24,558 nucleotides of DNA. Origin: an uncultured Oscillospiraceae bacterium. Its GTDB lineage: Bacteria; Bacillota; Clostridia; Oscillospirales; Oscillospiraceae. The notes under the pieces are model-generated. The model did not search any database. It had not been told where the DNA came from and saw only the letters and a program-made list of their open reading frames with translations. The position numbers and the translations under genes are program-made. Numbering within the stretch: the first letter of the stretch is position 1; each line of letters begins with the position of its first letter. Below are positions 15,603-22,946 of this stretch, in pieces. The stretch lies in the NCBI GenBank assembly GCA_900758315.1, contig CAAERF010000376.1:1-24558 (forward strand). Reading direction: 5' to 3'.

Positions 15603-15616
15603 TGCATATTTATTCA
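15603..15616 (+). promoter_or_regulatory. ARG-box-like site (candidate ArgR/AhrC operator)
   Basis: TGCATATTTATTCA fits the ArgR half-site pattern TGAAT-N4-ATTCA with one mismatch and an all-A/T centre. A second ATTCAC (15589-15594) lies 23 bases before the one in this site. It sits in the gap between the ferredoxin terminator and argG, as expected for arginine repression. The predicted argG promoter at 15679-15707 is about 60 bases further on; a weaker promoter (TTGCAT at 15571 with GCATAT at 15595, 18 bases apart) would put the box at its start point. Confidence 0.5.
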
Positions 15617-15678
15617 CTCAACTTTCAAGTTAAGCAGGTTTTTTCCCATTTCGTCTGAGTTTTTATGCAATTTGCTAC

Positions 15679-15707
15679 TTGCAATTCTCATTCTGGGGTG
15701 GTATGCT
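15679..15707 (+). promoter_or_regulatory. Sigma-A-type promoter of the arginine cluster
   Basis: TTGCAA (15679-15684) and TATGCT (15702-15707) are 17 bases apart, and the -10 box is preceded by TGG (extended -10). The leader of about 85 nt has only a weak 5-bp hairpin at 15727-15745 and no recognisable riboswitch. Confidence 0.65.
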
Positions 15708-15797
15708 TAACTCACGTCAAATCACAGAGCCCTTTGGAATGGCTCCGTTTTACCTATCATGACTGATTTTATTTACGATATTCGGGAGGCAACTATC

Positions 15798-17024
15798 ATG
15801 GCTGACAAGAAAGAGATCAAAAAAGTCGTTCTGGCATATTCCGGCGGTCTGGATACTTCCATCATCATCCCCTGGCTGAAGGAAAACTACAACAATCCTG
15901 AGATCATCGCCGTCTCCGGCAACGTGGGGCAGGCGGACGAGCTGGAAGGCCTGGAAGAGCGGGCACTGAAGACCGGCGCTTCCAAGCTGATCGTGGCGGA
16001 TCTGGTGGATGAGATGGTGGACGACGTCATCATCCCCTCCCTCAAGGCCAACGCCAAGTATGAGACCTATCTGCTGGGCACCGCCTTCGCCCGTCCCGTC
16101 ATCGGCAAGAAGCTGGCTGAGATCGCCCTGGAGGAGGGCGCTGACGCCATCTGCCACGGCTGCACCGGCAAGGGCAACGACCAGGTCCGGTTCGAGCTGG
16201 CCATCAAGCGCTTCGCTCCCGGCATGACCATCATCGCTCCCTGGCGGGAGTGGGACATCGTCTCCCGTGACCAGGAGATCGACTACGCAGAGGCCCACAA
16301 CGTGCCCCTGAAGATCACCCGCGAGACCAGCTACTCCAAGGACAAGAACCTGTGGCACCTGTCCCACGAAGGTCTGGATCTGGAGGATCCCGCCAACGAG
16401 CCCAATTACGACAAGCCCGGCTTCCTGGAGATGGGCATCTCCCCCTTCCAGGCACCTGACACCCCCACCTACGTCACCATCGACTTTGAAAAAGGCGTGC
16501 CCGTGGCCGTGGACGGCGAGAAGATGAAGGCCTCCGACGTCATCCGCAAGCTGAACAAGCTGGGCGGCGACAACGGCATCGGCATCATCGACATCGTGGA
16601 AAACCGGCTGGTGGGCATGAAGGACCGCGGCGTCTACGAAACTCCCGGCGGCACCATCCTGTACAAGGCCCACGAGCTGCTGGAAATGCTCACCGTGGAC
16701 AAGGACACCATGCACGAAAAGGAAAAGCTGGCCATCACCTTCGCCGAGCTGATCTACAACGGCAAGTGGTACTCCCCTCTGCGGGAAGCTCTGTCCGCCT
16801 TCATGGACAAGACCCAGGAGTACGTCACCGGCACTGTCAAGCTGAAGCTGTACAAGGGCAACATCATCCCCGCCGGCATGACCTCTCCCTACACCCTCTA
16901 CTCTGAGAATCTGGCCACCTTCGACGAGTCCGATTACGATCAGAAGGATTCCGCCGGCTTCATCAACCTGTGGGGCCTGCCCACCACCGTTCAGGCACTG
17001 CGGGAACAGGGCAAGCTGAAATAA
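15798..17024 (+). CDS. argG: Argininosuccinate synthase (ArgG)
   Basis: This encodes 408 residues, the typical length. ArgG joins citrulline and aspartate with ATP to form argininosuccinate, the step before last in arginine synthesis. The ATP-binding P-loop of the PP-loop/N-type ATP pyrophosphatase fold is visible as AYSGGLDTS (13-21). [13 protein letters not shown], and later [18 protein letters not shown] and NLWGLP stretches, are typical of the family. The ATG at 15798 follows GGGAGG by 8 bases; an in-frame ATG at 15759 lacks a ribosome binding site. It is the first gene of the argGHCJBD cluster. A partial terminator lies between it and argH, so downstream genes may be expressed at a lower level. 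Confidence 0.97.
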   Translation: MADKKEIKKVVLAYSGGLDTSIIIPWLKENYNNPEIIAVSGNVGQADELEGLEERALKTGASKLIVADLVDEMVDDVIIPSLKANAKYETYLLGTAFARPVIGKKLAEIALEEGADAICHGCTGKGNDQVRFELAIKRFAPGMTIIAPWREWDIVSRDQEIDYAEAHNVPLKITRETSYSKDKNLWHLSHEGLDLEDPANEPNYDKPGFLEMGISPFQAPDTPTYVTIDFEKGVPVAVDGEKMKASDVIRKLNKLGGDNGIGIIDIVENRLVGMKDRGVYETPGGTILYKAHELLEMLTVDKDTMHEKEKLAITFAELIYNGKWYSPLREALSAFMDKTQEYVTGTVKLKLYKGNIIPAGMTSPYTLYSENLATFDESDYDQKDSAGFINLWGLPTTVQALREQGKLK

Positions 17025-17060
17025 TCGGTTTCGGCTGCGATTGAACTGACATTGTGAGGA

Positions 17061-17093
17061 ATTGCCGCACGGAACCGGTGCGGCAATCCTTTT
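17061..17093 (+). terminator. Terminator-like hairpin between argG and argH
   Basis: A 10-bp perfect stem (ATTGCCGCAC with GTGCGGCAAT) has a 7-nt loop and is followed by CC and only TTTT. No clear promoter separates it from argH, so it may act as a partial terminator or protect the argG mRNA end. Confidence 0.65.
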
Positions 17094-17121
17094 ATACGGG
17101 ACCAATAAGGAGCGATACGAT

Positions 17122-18516
17122 ATGAAACTTTGGGCTGGACGTTTCCAGAAGGAGACCGACACACTGGTCAACAACTTTAACTCCTCCATCGACTTTGACG
17201 CCCGCCTGTACCAGCAGGACATCCGGGGCTCCATCGCCCACGCCACCATGCTGGGCAAGCAGGGCATCATCCCTCAGAAGGACGCCGACGACATCATCAA
17301 TGGTCTGAAGGCCATTCTGGAGGACATTGAGGGCGGCAAAGTGGAGTTCACCATGGAGAACGAGGACATCCACATGAACATCGAGGCCATCCTCACCCAG
17401 CGCATCGGCGAGGACGGCAAGCGCCTCCACACCGCCCGTAGCCGGAACGATCAGGTGGCTGTGGACTTCCGTCTGTACGTAAAGGAAGAGATCCCCGTGA
17501 TCATCCAGCAGATTCTGGACCTGGAGCAGGTCCTGATCGAGAAGGCCGAGGCCAATCTGGAGACCGTCATGCCCGGTTACACCCACCTCCAGCGGGCTCA
17601 GCCCACTACCTTCGCCCACTACATGATGGCCTACGCCAACATGCTGCGCCGGGACGTGACCCGGCTGGAGGACTGCCTGGAGCGGATGGACGAGTGCCCC
17701 CTGGGTGCCGGCGCTCTGGCCACCTCCACCTATCCGGTGGACCGGGAGTTCACCGCCCAGTTGTTGGGCTTCCGGAAGCCCACCGAAAACTCCATGGACT
17801 CGGTCTCCGACCGGGACTACGCCATCGAGTTCCTCTCCGCCTGCTCCATCCTGATGATGCATCTGTCCCGGTTCTCCGAGGAGATCATCCTGTGGTGCAG
17901 CTGGGAGTTCCAGTACGTGGATCTGGACGACGCCTACTCCACCGGCTCCTCCATCATGCCACAGAAGAAGAACCCCGACGTGGCCGAGCTGGTCCGCGGC
18001 AAGACCGGCCGGATCTACGGTGACCTGATGACCCTGCTGACCATCATGAAGGCCCTTCCTCTGGCCTACAACAAGGACATGCAGGAGGACAAGGAACCGG
18101 TCTTTGACGCCATCGACACTGTGGAGATGTGCCTGCCCGTCTTCGCCGCCATGGTCAAGTCCCTGACGGTGAAGCCCAAGAACATGGCCAGAGCAGCCGC
18201 CGGTGGCTTCATCAACGCCACCGACTGCGCCGACTACCTGGTCAAGAAGGGCATGCCCTTCCGGGAGGCCTACATGATCGTGGGCCGGCTGGTGAACATG
18301 TGCATCAAGTCCGGCGAGAACCTGGAAACCCTGACCCTCCGGGACTTCTGCGCCATCAGCGACCTGTTCGACGCCGACGTCTACGAGGCCCTGGAGCTGA
18401 AGCACTGCGTCCATGAGCGCAAGGTCTACGGCGGTCCCAGCAAGGACAACGTGAGCCGCCAGATCCAGTCCATCAAGGATTTTGTGGCCGAGCACCGCGA
18501 CTGCGCCGCCCACTGA
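17122..18516 (+). CDS. argH: Argininosuccinate lyase (ArgH)
   Basis: This encodes 464 residues, the usual length. ArgH splits argininosuccinate into arginine and fumarate and belongs to the fumarase/aspartase superfamily, active as a homotetramer. The superfamily signature with the mobile catalytic serine loop is GSSIMPQKKNP (275-285). TARSRNDQ (104-111) and YTHLQRAQ (153-160, with the active-site His155) are also present, as is the N-terminal LWAGRF. The ATG at 17122 follows AAGGAG at good distance; the longer frame upstream runs through the argG-argH hairpin. argC begins 15 bases after its stop, so the two are surely co-transcribed. Confidence 0.97.
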   Translation: MKLWAGRFQKETDTLVNNFNSSIDFDARLYQQDIRGSIAHATMLGKQGIIPQKDADDIINGLKAILEDIEGGKVEFTMENEDIHMNIEAILTQRIGEDGKRLHTARSRNDQVAVDFRLYVKEEIPVIIQQILDLEQVLIEKAEANLETVMPGYTHLQRAQPTTFAHYMMAYANMLRRDVTRLEDCLERMDECPLGAGALATSTYPVDREFTAQLLGFRKPTENSMDSVSDRDYAIEFLSACSILMMHLSRFSEEIILWCSWEFQYVDLDDAYSTGSSIMPQKKNPDVAELVRGKTGRIYGDLMTLLTIMKALPLAYNKDMQEDKEPVFDAIDTVEMCLPVFAAMVKSLTVKPKNMARAAAGGFINATDCADYLVKKGMPFREAYMIVGRLVNMCIKSGENLETLTLRDFCAISDLFDADVYEALELKHCVHERKVYGGPSKDNVSRQIQSIKDFVAEHRDCAAH

Positions 18517-18531
18517 TTCGGAAAAGAGACG

Positions 18532-19452
18532 ATGGCTATGAAACCGACTATTTACATTGACGGCCAGGCCGGCACCACGGGCCTGCAAATTTACCAGCGG
18601 CTGGGCGAACGAACCGACATTGAGCTGCTCTCCATCGACCCGGACAAGCGGAAGGATCCGGAAGAACGCAAAAAGCTGCTCAACGCCGCCGATCTGGTGT
18701 TCCTGTGCCTGCCCGACGCGGCGGCTGTGGAGGCAGTGTCTCTGGTGGAGAATCCCGCCGTGCGCATCATCGACGCCTCCACCGCCCACCGGACCAACCC
18801 TGATTGGACCTACGGCTTCTCCGAGCTGTCTCCGGAGCGCAAGGAGGCCATCCGCACCACCAAGCGTCTGGCCAATCCCGGCTGCCACGCCACCGGCTTT
18901 ATCTCCTCGGTGGCGCCTCTGGTCCAGCACGGCGTCCTCTCTCCCAGCGACTTCATTCCCTGCTACTCTCTCACCGGCTACTCCGGCGGCGGCAAGGGCA
19001 TGATCGCCGACTATGAGGCGGACGCCCGGGAGACCGCTCTGGATGCTCCCGCCATCTACGGTCTGACCCTGAACCACAAGCACGTACCGGAAATGCAGGC
19101 GATCTGCGGCCTGACCACCGCGCCCTGCTTCACTCCGGTGGTGGACGACTACTACAAGGGAATGGCCACCACCGTCATGCTGCAAAAGGACGCGGCAGTG
19201 GTGCATGAGGCCCTCTCCGCCCACTACGCCGGCCAGAAGCTGGTCTCCGTGGCCCCGCTGGGCTACACCGGAAAGCTGTACGGCAACGCCATGGCCGGTC
19301 TGGACACCCTGACCCTGTACGTCTGCGGCAATCAAGACCGCTGCACGGTCACCGCCCTGTTCGACAACCTGGGCAAGGGCGCCAGTGGCGCGGCCGTCCA
19401 GAATATGAACCTGATGCTGGGCTTTGAGGAGACCTGTGGGCTGGCCCTGTAA
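18532..19452 (+). CDS. argC: N-acetyl-gamma-glutamyl-phosphate reductase (ArgC)
   Basis: This encodes 306 residues, matching the shorter form of ArgC rather than the 340-residue form. The enzyme uses NADPH to reduce N-acetylglutamyl phosphate to the semialdehyde, the third step to ornithine. The catalytic cysteine is Cys118 in NPGCHATGF. The N-terminal nucleotide-binding loop reads DGQAGTTGLQI (10-20), and the SLTGYSGGGKGMI and NHKHVPEM segments are typical of the family. The ribosome binding site before 18532 is weak (GGAAAAGAGA), and an ATG two codons later is also possible; close coupling to argH (15 bases) may help translation. Confidence 0.95.
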   Translation: MAMKPTIYIDGQAGTTGLQIYQRLGERTDIELLSIDPDKRKDPEERKKLLNAADLVFLCLPDAAAVEAVSLVENPAVRIIDASTAHRTNPDWTYGFSELSPERKEAIRTTKRLANPGCHATGFISSVAPLVQHGVLSPSDFIPCYSLTGYSGGGKGMIADYEADARETALDAPAIYGLTLNHKHVPEMQAICGLTTAPCFTPVVDDYYKGMATTVMLQKDAAVVHEALSAHYAGQKLVSVAPLGYTGKLYGNAMAGLDTLTLYVCGNQDRCTVTALFDNLGKGASGAAVQNMNLMLGFEETCGLAL

Positions 19453-19494
19453 CCTCTGAATCCACCGACTTCCATGCAAAGGAGTTTGAATCCT

Positions 19495-20715
19495 ATGAAA
19501 AAGATTTCCGGCGGCGTCTGTGCCGCAAAAGGCTTTACCGCATCCGGCATTCACGTAGGCGTGAAGGACGGCAGCGATCCCAATAAAAACGACCTGGCCC
19601 TGATTTTCTCCGAGACCGAGTGCGCCGCCGCGGCCACCTTCACCAACAACCGGGTGAAGGCCGCACCGGTTTACACCACCATGTCCCACCTGGAAAACGG
19701 TATCCTCCACGGCATCGTGGTCAACTCGGGCAACGCCAACGCCTGCGCCCCCAACGGTGAGGCCCACGCTGAGGCCATGGGCGCCGCCGTGGCCGCCGTC
19801 ACCGGCCGGGCACCCGAGGACTTCGCTGTGGCCTCCACCGGTGTCATCGGCATTGAGATGAACATCAAGAGCGTTCAGCAGGGCGCCTCTGCCCTGGCCG
19901 CCGCCCTGAGCCGCAATGGCTCCGACGCCGCCGCCGAGGCCATTATGACCACTGACACGGTGAAAAAGCAGATCGCCGTGGAGATCACCATCGACGGCAA
20001 GACCGTCCGCCTGGGCGGCATCTGCAAGGGCGCCGGCATGATCTGCCCCAACATGGGCACCATGCTCTGCTTCCTGACCTCCGACTGCGCCATCACTTCC
20101 GACATGCTGGCCGCAGCCCTCCACGAAGTCGTGCCCCGCACCTTTAACCGGGTCACCGTGGACGGCGACACCTCCACCAACGACGCCTGCATGGTGCTGT
20201 GCAACGGTCTGGCCGGGAACACCCTCATCGACTGGAAGGACGAGAACTACGAGATCTTCAAGGACGCCCTGATGTACGTGTGCACCTACCTGGCCCGTTC
20301 CATCGCCGCCGACGGCGAGGGCGCCAGCCATCTGCTCACCTGCACCGTCAGCGGCTCCCGCAGTGAGGAGGCCGCCGAGCGTCTGGCCAAGACCGTGGTG
20401 GGCTCCAACCTGGTCAAGGCCGCCATGTTCGGCGCCGACGCCAACTGGGGCCGGGTTCTCTGTGCCATGGGCTACTCCAGAGCGCCCTTCCGTCCCGACC
20501 GGGTGGACGCCTTCTTCTACTCCGCCGCCGGCAAGATTCAGGTCTGCAAGGACGGCTCCGCTGTGGCCTTTGACGAGGACGAGGCCAAAAAGATCCTCTC
20601 CGAGCACGAGGTCAGCATCATCATCAACGTCAACGAGGGCGACTGCACCGCCACCTGCTGGGGCTGCGACCTGACCTACGACTACGTGCGGATCAACGGC
20701 GACTACCGCACCTGA
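19495..20715 (+). CDS. argJ: Ornithine acetyltransferase (ArgJ), self-cleaving
   Basis: This encodes 406 residues. ArgJ moves the acetyl group from N-acetylornithine to glutamate, recycling acetate in the cyclic arginine pathway; some members also use acetyl-CoA, which sequence alone does not settle. The precursor cuts itself before a threonine that becomes the nucleophile. Here the motif is KGAGMICPNMGTML with Thr189, where most family members have Ala before the Thr (ATML); Gly188 is unusual. NSGNANACAP (77-86) and FNRVTVDGDTSTND are other family stretches. The ATG at 19495 follows AAAGGAG by 10 bases; a slightly earlier ATG at 19474 overlaps that site. It is placed 42 bases after argC and 37 before argB. 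No argA-like gene is in the window. Confidence 0.96.
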   Translation: MKKISGGVCAAKGFTASGIHVGVKDGSDPNKNDLALIFSETECAAAATFTNNRVKAAPVYTTMSHLENGILHGIVVNSGNANACAPNGEAHAEAMGAAVAAVTGRAPEDFAVASTGVIGIEMNIKSVQQGASALAAALSRNGSDAAAEAIMTTDTVKKQIAVEITIDGKTVRLGGICKGAGMICPNMGTMLCFLTSDCAITSDMLAAALHEVVPRTFNRVTVDGDTSTNDACMVLCNGLAGNTLIDWKDENYEIFKDALMYVCTYLARSIAADGEGASHLLTCTVSGSRSEEAAERLAKTVVGSNLVKAAMFGADANWGRVLCAMGYSRAPFRPDRVDAFFYSAAGKIQVCKDGSAVAFDEDEAKKILSEHEVSIIINVNEGDCTATCWGCDLTYDYVRINGDYRT

Positions 20716-20752
20716 TTTCCCTTCCACCTTCCCGGAGAAAGTGTGACCCAGA

Positions 20753-21607
20753 TTGTCTAACGATTACCTGACCCGTGCCCAAATTCTCATTGAGGCGCTT
20801 CCCTACATTCAAAAGTACAACGGCAAGATCGTCGTGATCAAATACGGCGGCAACGCCATGATTTCCGAAGAGCTCCGCGCCGCCGTCATGAGCGACATCA
20901 TCCTGCTCTCCCTAGTGGGCGTCCACGTGGTGGTGGTCCACGGCGGCGGGCCGGAGATCTCCACCATGCTGAAGAAGATCGGCAAGGAATCCACCTTTGT
21001 GGACGGCCTGCGCTACACCGATGAGGAGACCATGGACGTGGTCCAGGACGTGCTCTGCGGCAAGGTCAACAAAAACCTGGTGGCCGCGCTGAACCGGATG
21101 GGCGGCAAGGCCATGGGCCTGTGCGGCCTGGACGGCGCACTGTTCGAGGCCAAGGTGAAGAATCCCAAGTACGGCCTGGTGGGCGAGATCACCAAGGTCA
21201 ACCCGGACATCATCTACAACTGCCTGGAGAACGGCTACATCCCGGTGGTCTCCACTGTGGGCTACGGCGTGGACGCGGAGTGCTCCTACAACATCAACGC
21301 CGACACCGCCGCGGCAGAGCTGGCCATCGCCCTGGGCTCGGAGAACCTGATTCTGCTCACCGACGTCCGCGGCCTGCTCCGGGACCCCAAGGATGAGAGC
21401 ACCCTGATCCCGCTGCTGACCATCGACGACGTGCCCGCCCTGAAGCAGGACGGTACCATCTCCGGCGGCATGATCCCCAAGGTGGACTGCTGCGTCCGGG
21501 CCATCCAGCAGGGCGTCCAGCGCACCTTTATCCTGGACGGCCGCATCCCCCACTCCATTCTCATCGAAATGCTCACCAACCAGGGCATCGGCACCATGAT
21601 TCTGTAA
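20753..21607 (+). CDS. argB: N-acetylglutamate kinase (ArgB)
   Basis: This encodes 284 residues, the normal length. ArgB phosphorylates N-acetylglutamate with ATP, the second step to ornithine and often the arginine-feedback point. The amino-acid kinase motifs are KYGGNAM (30-36), VVHGGGPEI (61-69) and NINADTAAAELA. The start must be the TTG at 20753: a TGA lies in frame three codons before, and the next ATG is 36 codons into the conserved KYGGNAM motif. The resulting N-terminus (NDYLTRAQILIEALPYIQKYNG) fits the family. The ribosome binding site is weak and poorly placed, so translation may be modest. argD follows after 22 bases. Confidence 0.95.
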   Translation: MSNDYLTRAQILIEALPYIQKYNGKIVVIKYGGNAMISEELRAAVMSDIILLSLVGVHVVVVHGGGPEISTMLKKIGKESTFVDGLRYTDEETMDVVQDVLCGKVNKNLVAALNRMGGKAMGLCGLDGALFEAKVKNPKYGLVGEITKVNPDIIYNCLENGYIPVVSTVGYGVDAECSYNINADTAAAELAIALGSENLILLTDVRGLLRDPKDESTLIPLLTIDDVPALKQDGTISGGMIPKVDCCVRAIQQGVQRTFILDGRIPHSILIEMLTNQGIGTMIL

Positions 21608-21629
21608 GATTTCGAAAAGAGGCTGAACC

Positions 21630-22814
21630 ATGACCTTTGAAGAACTGAAAGCATTAGATCATCAATATACCATGCAGACCTACGGCCGCTTTGACGTGGC
21701 GCTGGATCACGGTCAGGGCGCCACCCTGTACGGTCTGGAGGGCGAGGAGTACATCGACTTCGCCAGCGGCATCGGCGTGGCCAGCCTGGGTTACGGCCAT
21801 CCGGACTGGATCAAAGCCGTCGAGGAACAGGCCCACAAGCTGGGCCACGCCTCCAACCTGTTCTACACCGAGCCCTACGCCAAGCTGGCCGAGACCCTCT
21901 GCAAGCGCACCGGCATGTCCGCCGCCTTCTTCGCCAACGGCGGCGGCGAGGCCAACGAGGGCATCATCAAGCTGGCCCGGAAGTACAGCTTTGACAAGTA
22001 CGGCAAGGGCCGCTCCACCATCATCACCCTCCACAACTCCTTCCATGGCCGCACCATCACCACTCTCCAGGCCACCGGTCAGGATGTGTTCCACCAGTAC
22101 TTCTTCCCCTTCACCGAGGGCTTCCGCTACGCTGAGGCCAACAGCCTGGATTCGGTCAAGGCGCAGGCCGGCGAGGACACCTGCGCCGTCATGCTGGAGC
22201 TGATTCAGGGTGAGGGCGGCGTGCTGCCCATGGACAAGGCGTTTGTTCAGGAACTGGCCGCCTACTGCGCGGAAAACGACTACCTGCTGCTGGTGGACGA
22301 GGTCCAGACCGGCATCGGCCGCACCGGCAGTCTGTTCTGCTTCCAGCAGTACGACATCCTGCCCGACGCGGTCACCTTCGCCAAGGGCATCGCCGGCGGT
22401 CTGCCCATGGCCGGCGTGCTCTGCAACGAGAAGTGTCGGAACGTGCTGGGGCCGGGCACCCACGCCACCACCTTCGGCGGCAACCCCATCGCCGCAGCCG
22501 CTGCCAACGCAGTGCTGAAGGTGCTGGATGAGGACATGATGGCGGAGATCAACCGGAAGGGCGCCTACCTGCGGGAGCAGATCGCCGCTTTCCAGTCGCC
22601 CTACGTGGACACGGTCCGGGGTATGGGCCTGATGGTGGGCATCGTGCTCAAGGACGGTGTGGACCGCAGCGCACTGGTGCAGCAGATCTACGACCAGAAT
22701 GTGCTGGTACTCACGGCAGGTCCCAAGACCATCCGGTTGTTGCCGCCGCTGGTGATCAGCCAGGCCGAAATGGACGCGGGACTGACGGTCCTGAAAGATG
22801 TGCTGACAAAATAA
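21630..22814 (+). CDS. argD: Acetylornithine aminotransferase (ArgD)
   Basis: This encodes 394 residues, the normal length. ArgD is a PLP enzyme that converts N-acetylglutamate semialdehyde to N-acetylornithine using glutamate; relatives also act in lysine synthesis as DapC. The PLP lysine is Lys252 in TFAKGIAGGLPM, and the cofactor-binding Asp is in VDEVQTGIGRTG (222-233). The phosphate-binding segment reads NGGGEANEG (103-111), where most relatives have NSGAEANEA. The C-terminal TIRLLPPLVI stretch is typical. The ATG at 21630 follows AAGAGG by 8 bases. It is the last gene of the arginine cluster, ending at the terminator 22834-22867. Confidence 0.95.
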   Translation: MTFEELKALDHQYTMQTYGRFDVALDHGQGATLYGLEGEEYIDFASGIGVASLGYGHPDWIKAVEEQAHKLGHASNLFYTEPYAKLAETLCKRTGMSAAFFANGGGEANEGIIKLARKYSFDKYGKGRSTIITLHNSFHGRTITTLQATGQDVFHQYFFPFTEGFRYAEANSLDSVKAQAGEDTCAVMLELIQGEGGVLPMDKAFVQELAAYCAENDYLLLVDEVQTGIGRTGSLFCFQQYDILPDAVTFAKGIAGGLPMAGVLCNEKCRNVLGPGTHATTFGGNPIAAAAANAVLKVLDEDMMAEINRKGAYLREQIAAFQSPYVDTVRGMGLMVGIVLKDGVDRSALVQQIYDQNVLVLTAGPKTIRLLPPLVISQAEMDAGLTVLKDVLTK

Positions 22815-22833
22815 TTTCATTTCCTTTCTTTTC

Positions 22834-22867
22834 GGGGACACCTGTACCGCAGGTGTTCCCATTTTTT
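22834..22867 (+). terminator. Intrinsic terminator after argD
   Basis: An 11-bp stem (GGGGACACCTG with CAGGTGTTCCC, one G-T pair) has a 5-nt loop and is followed by ATTTTTT. It marks the end of the arginine transcription unit. Confidence 0.9.
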
Positions 22868-22878
22868 CGTTCCCACGC

Positions 22879-22906
22879 TTGCATTTTCTTCCGTTTGGGG
22901 TACAAT
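22879..22906 (+). promoter_or_regulatory. Sigma-A-type promoter of the COG0523 gene pair
   Basis: TTGCAT (22879-22884) and TACAAT (22901-22906) are 16 bases apart. The leader is AT-rich; I could not find a clear Zur-type palindrome in it. Confidence 0.75.
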
Positions 22907-22946
22907 AAGGTTTGATATTAAATTTTTGAATCGAGGGACCAACCAT

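Noticed and set aside
15708..15797. A riboswitch or T-box in the argG leader
   Set aside because: The leader is only about 85 nt, has just a 5-bp hairpin, and shows no T-box sequence or known aptamer features.
17092..20727. A 1211-codon open frame on the minus strand across argH, argC and argJ
   Set aside because: The plus strand encodes well-recognised enzymes here. Genes with mostly C/G-ending codons leave long antisense frames free of stops, and the antisense protein is low-complexity Gly/Val/His-rich with no family features.
22907..22946. A Zur-type operator in the leader of the COG0523 gene
   Set aside because: The stretch is AT-rich with only partial symmetry and does not match a Zur box pattern I can recognise.
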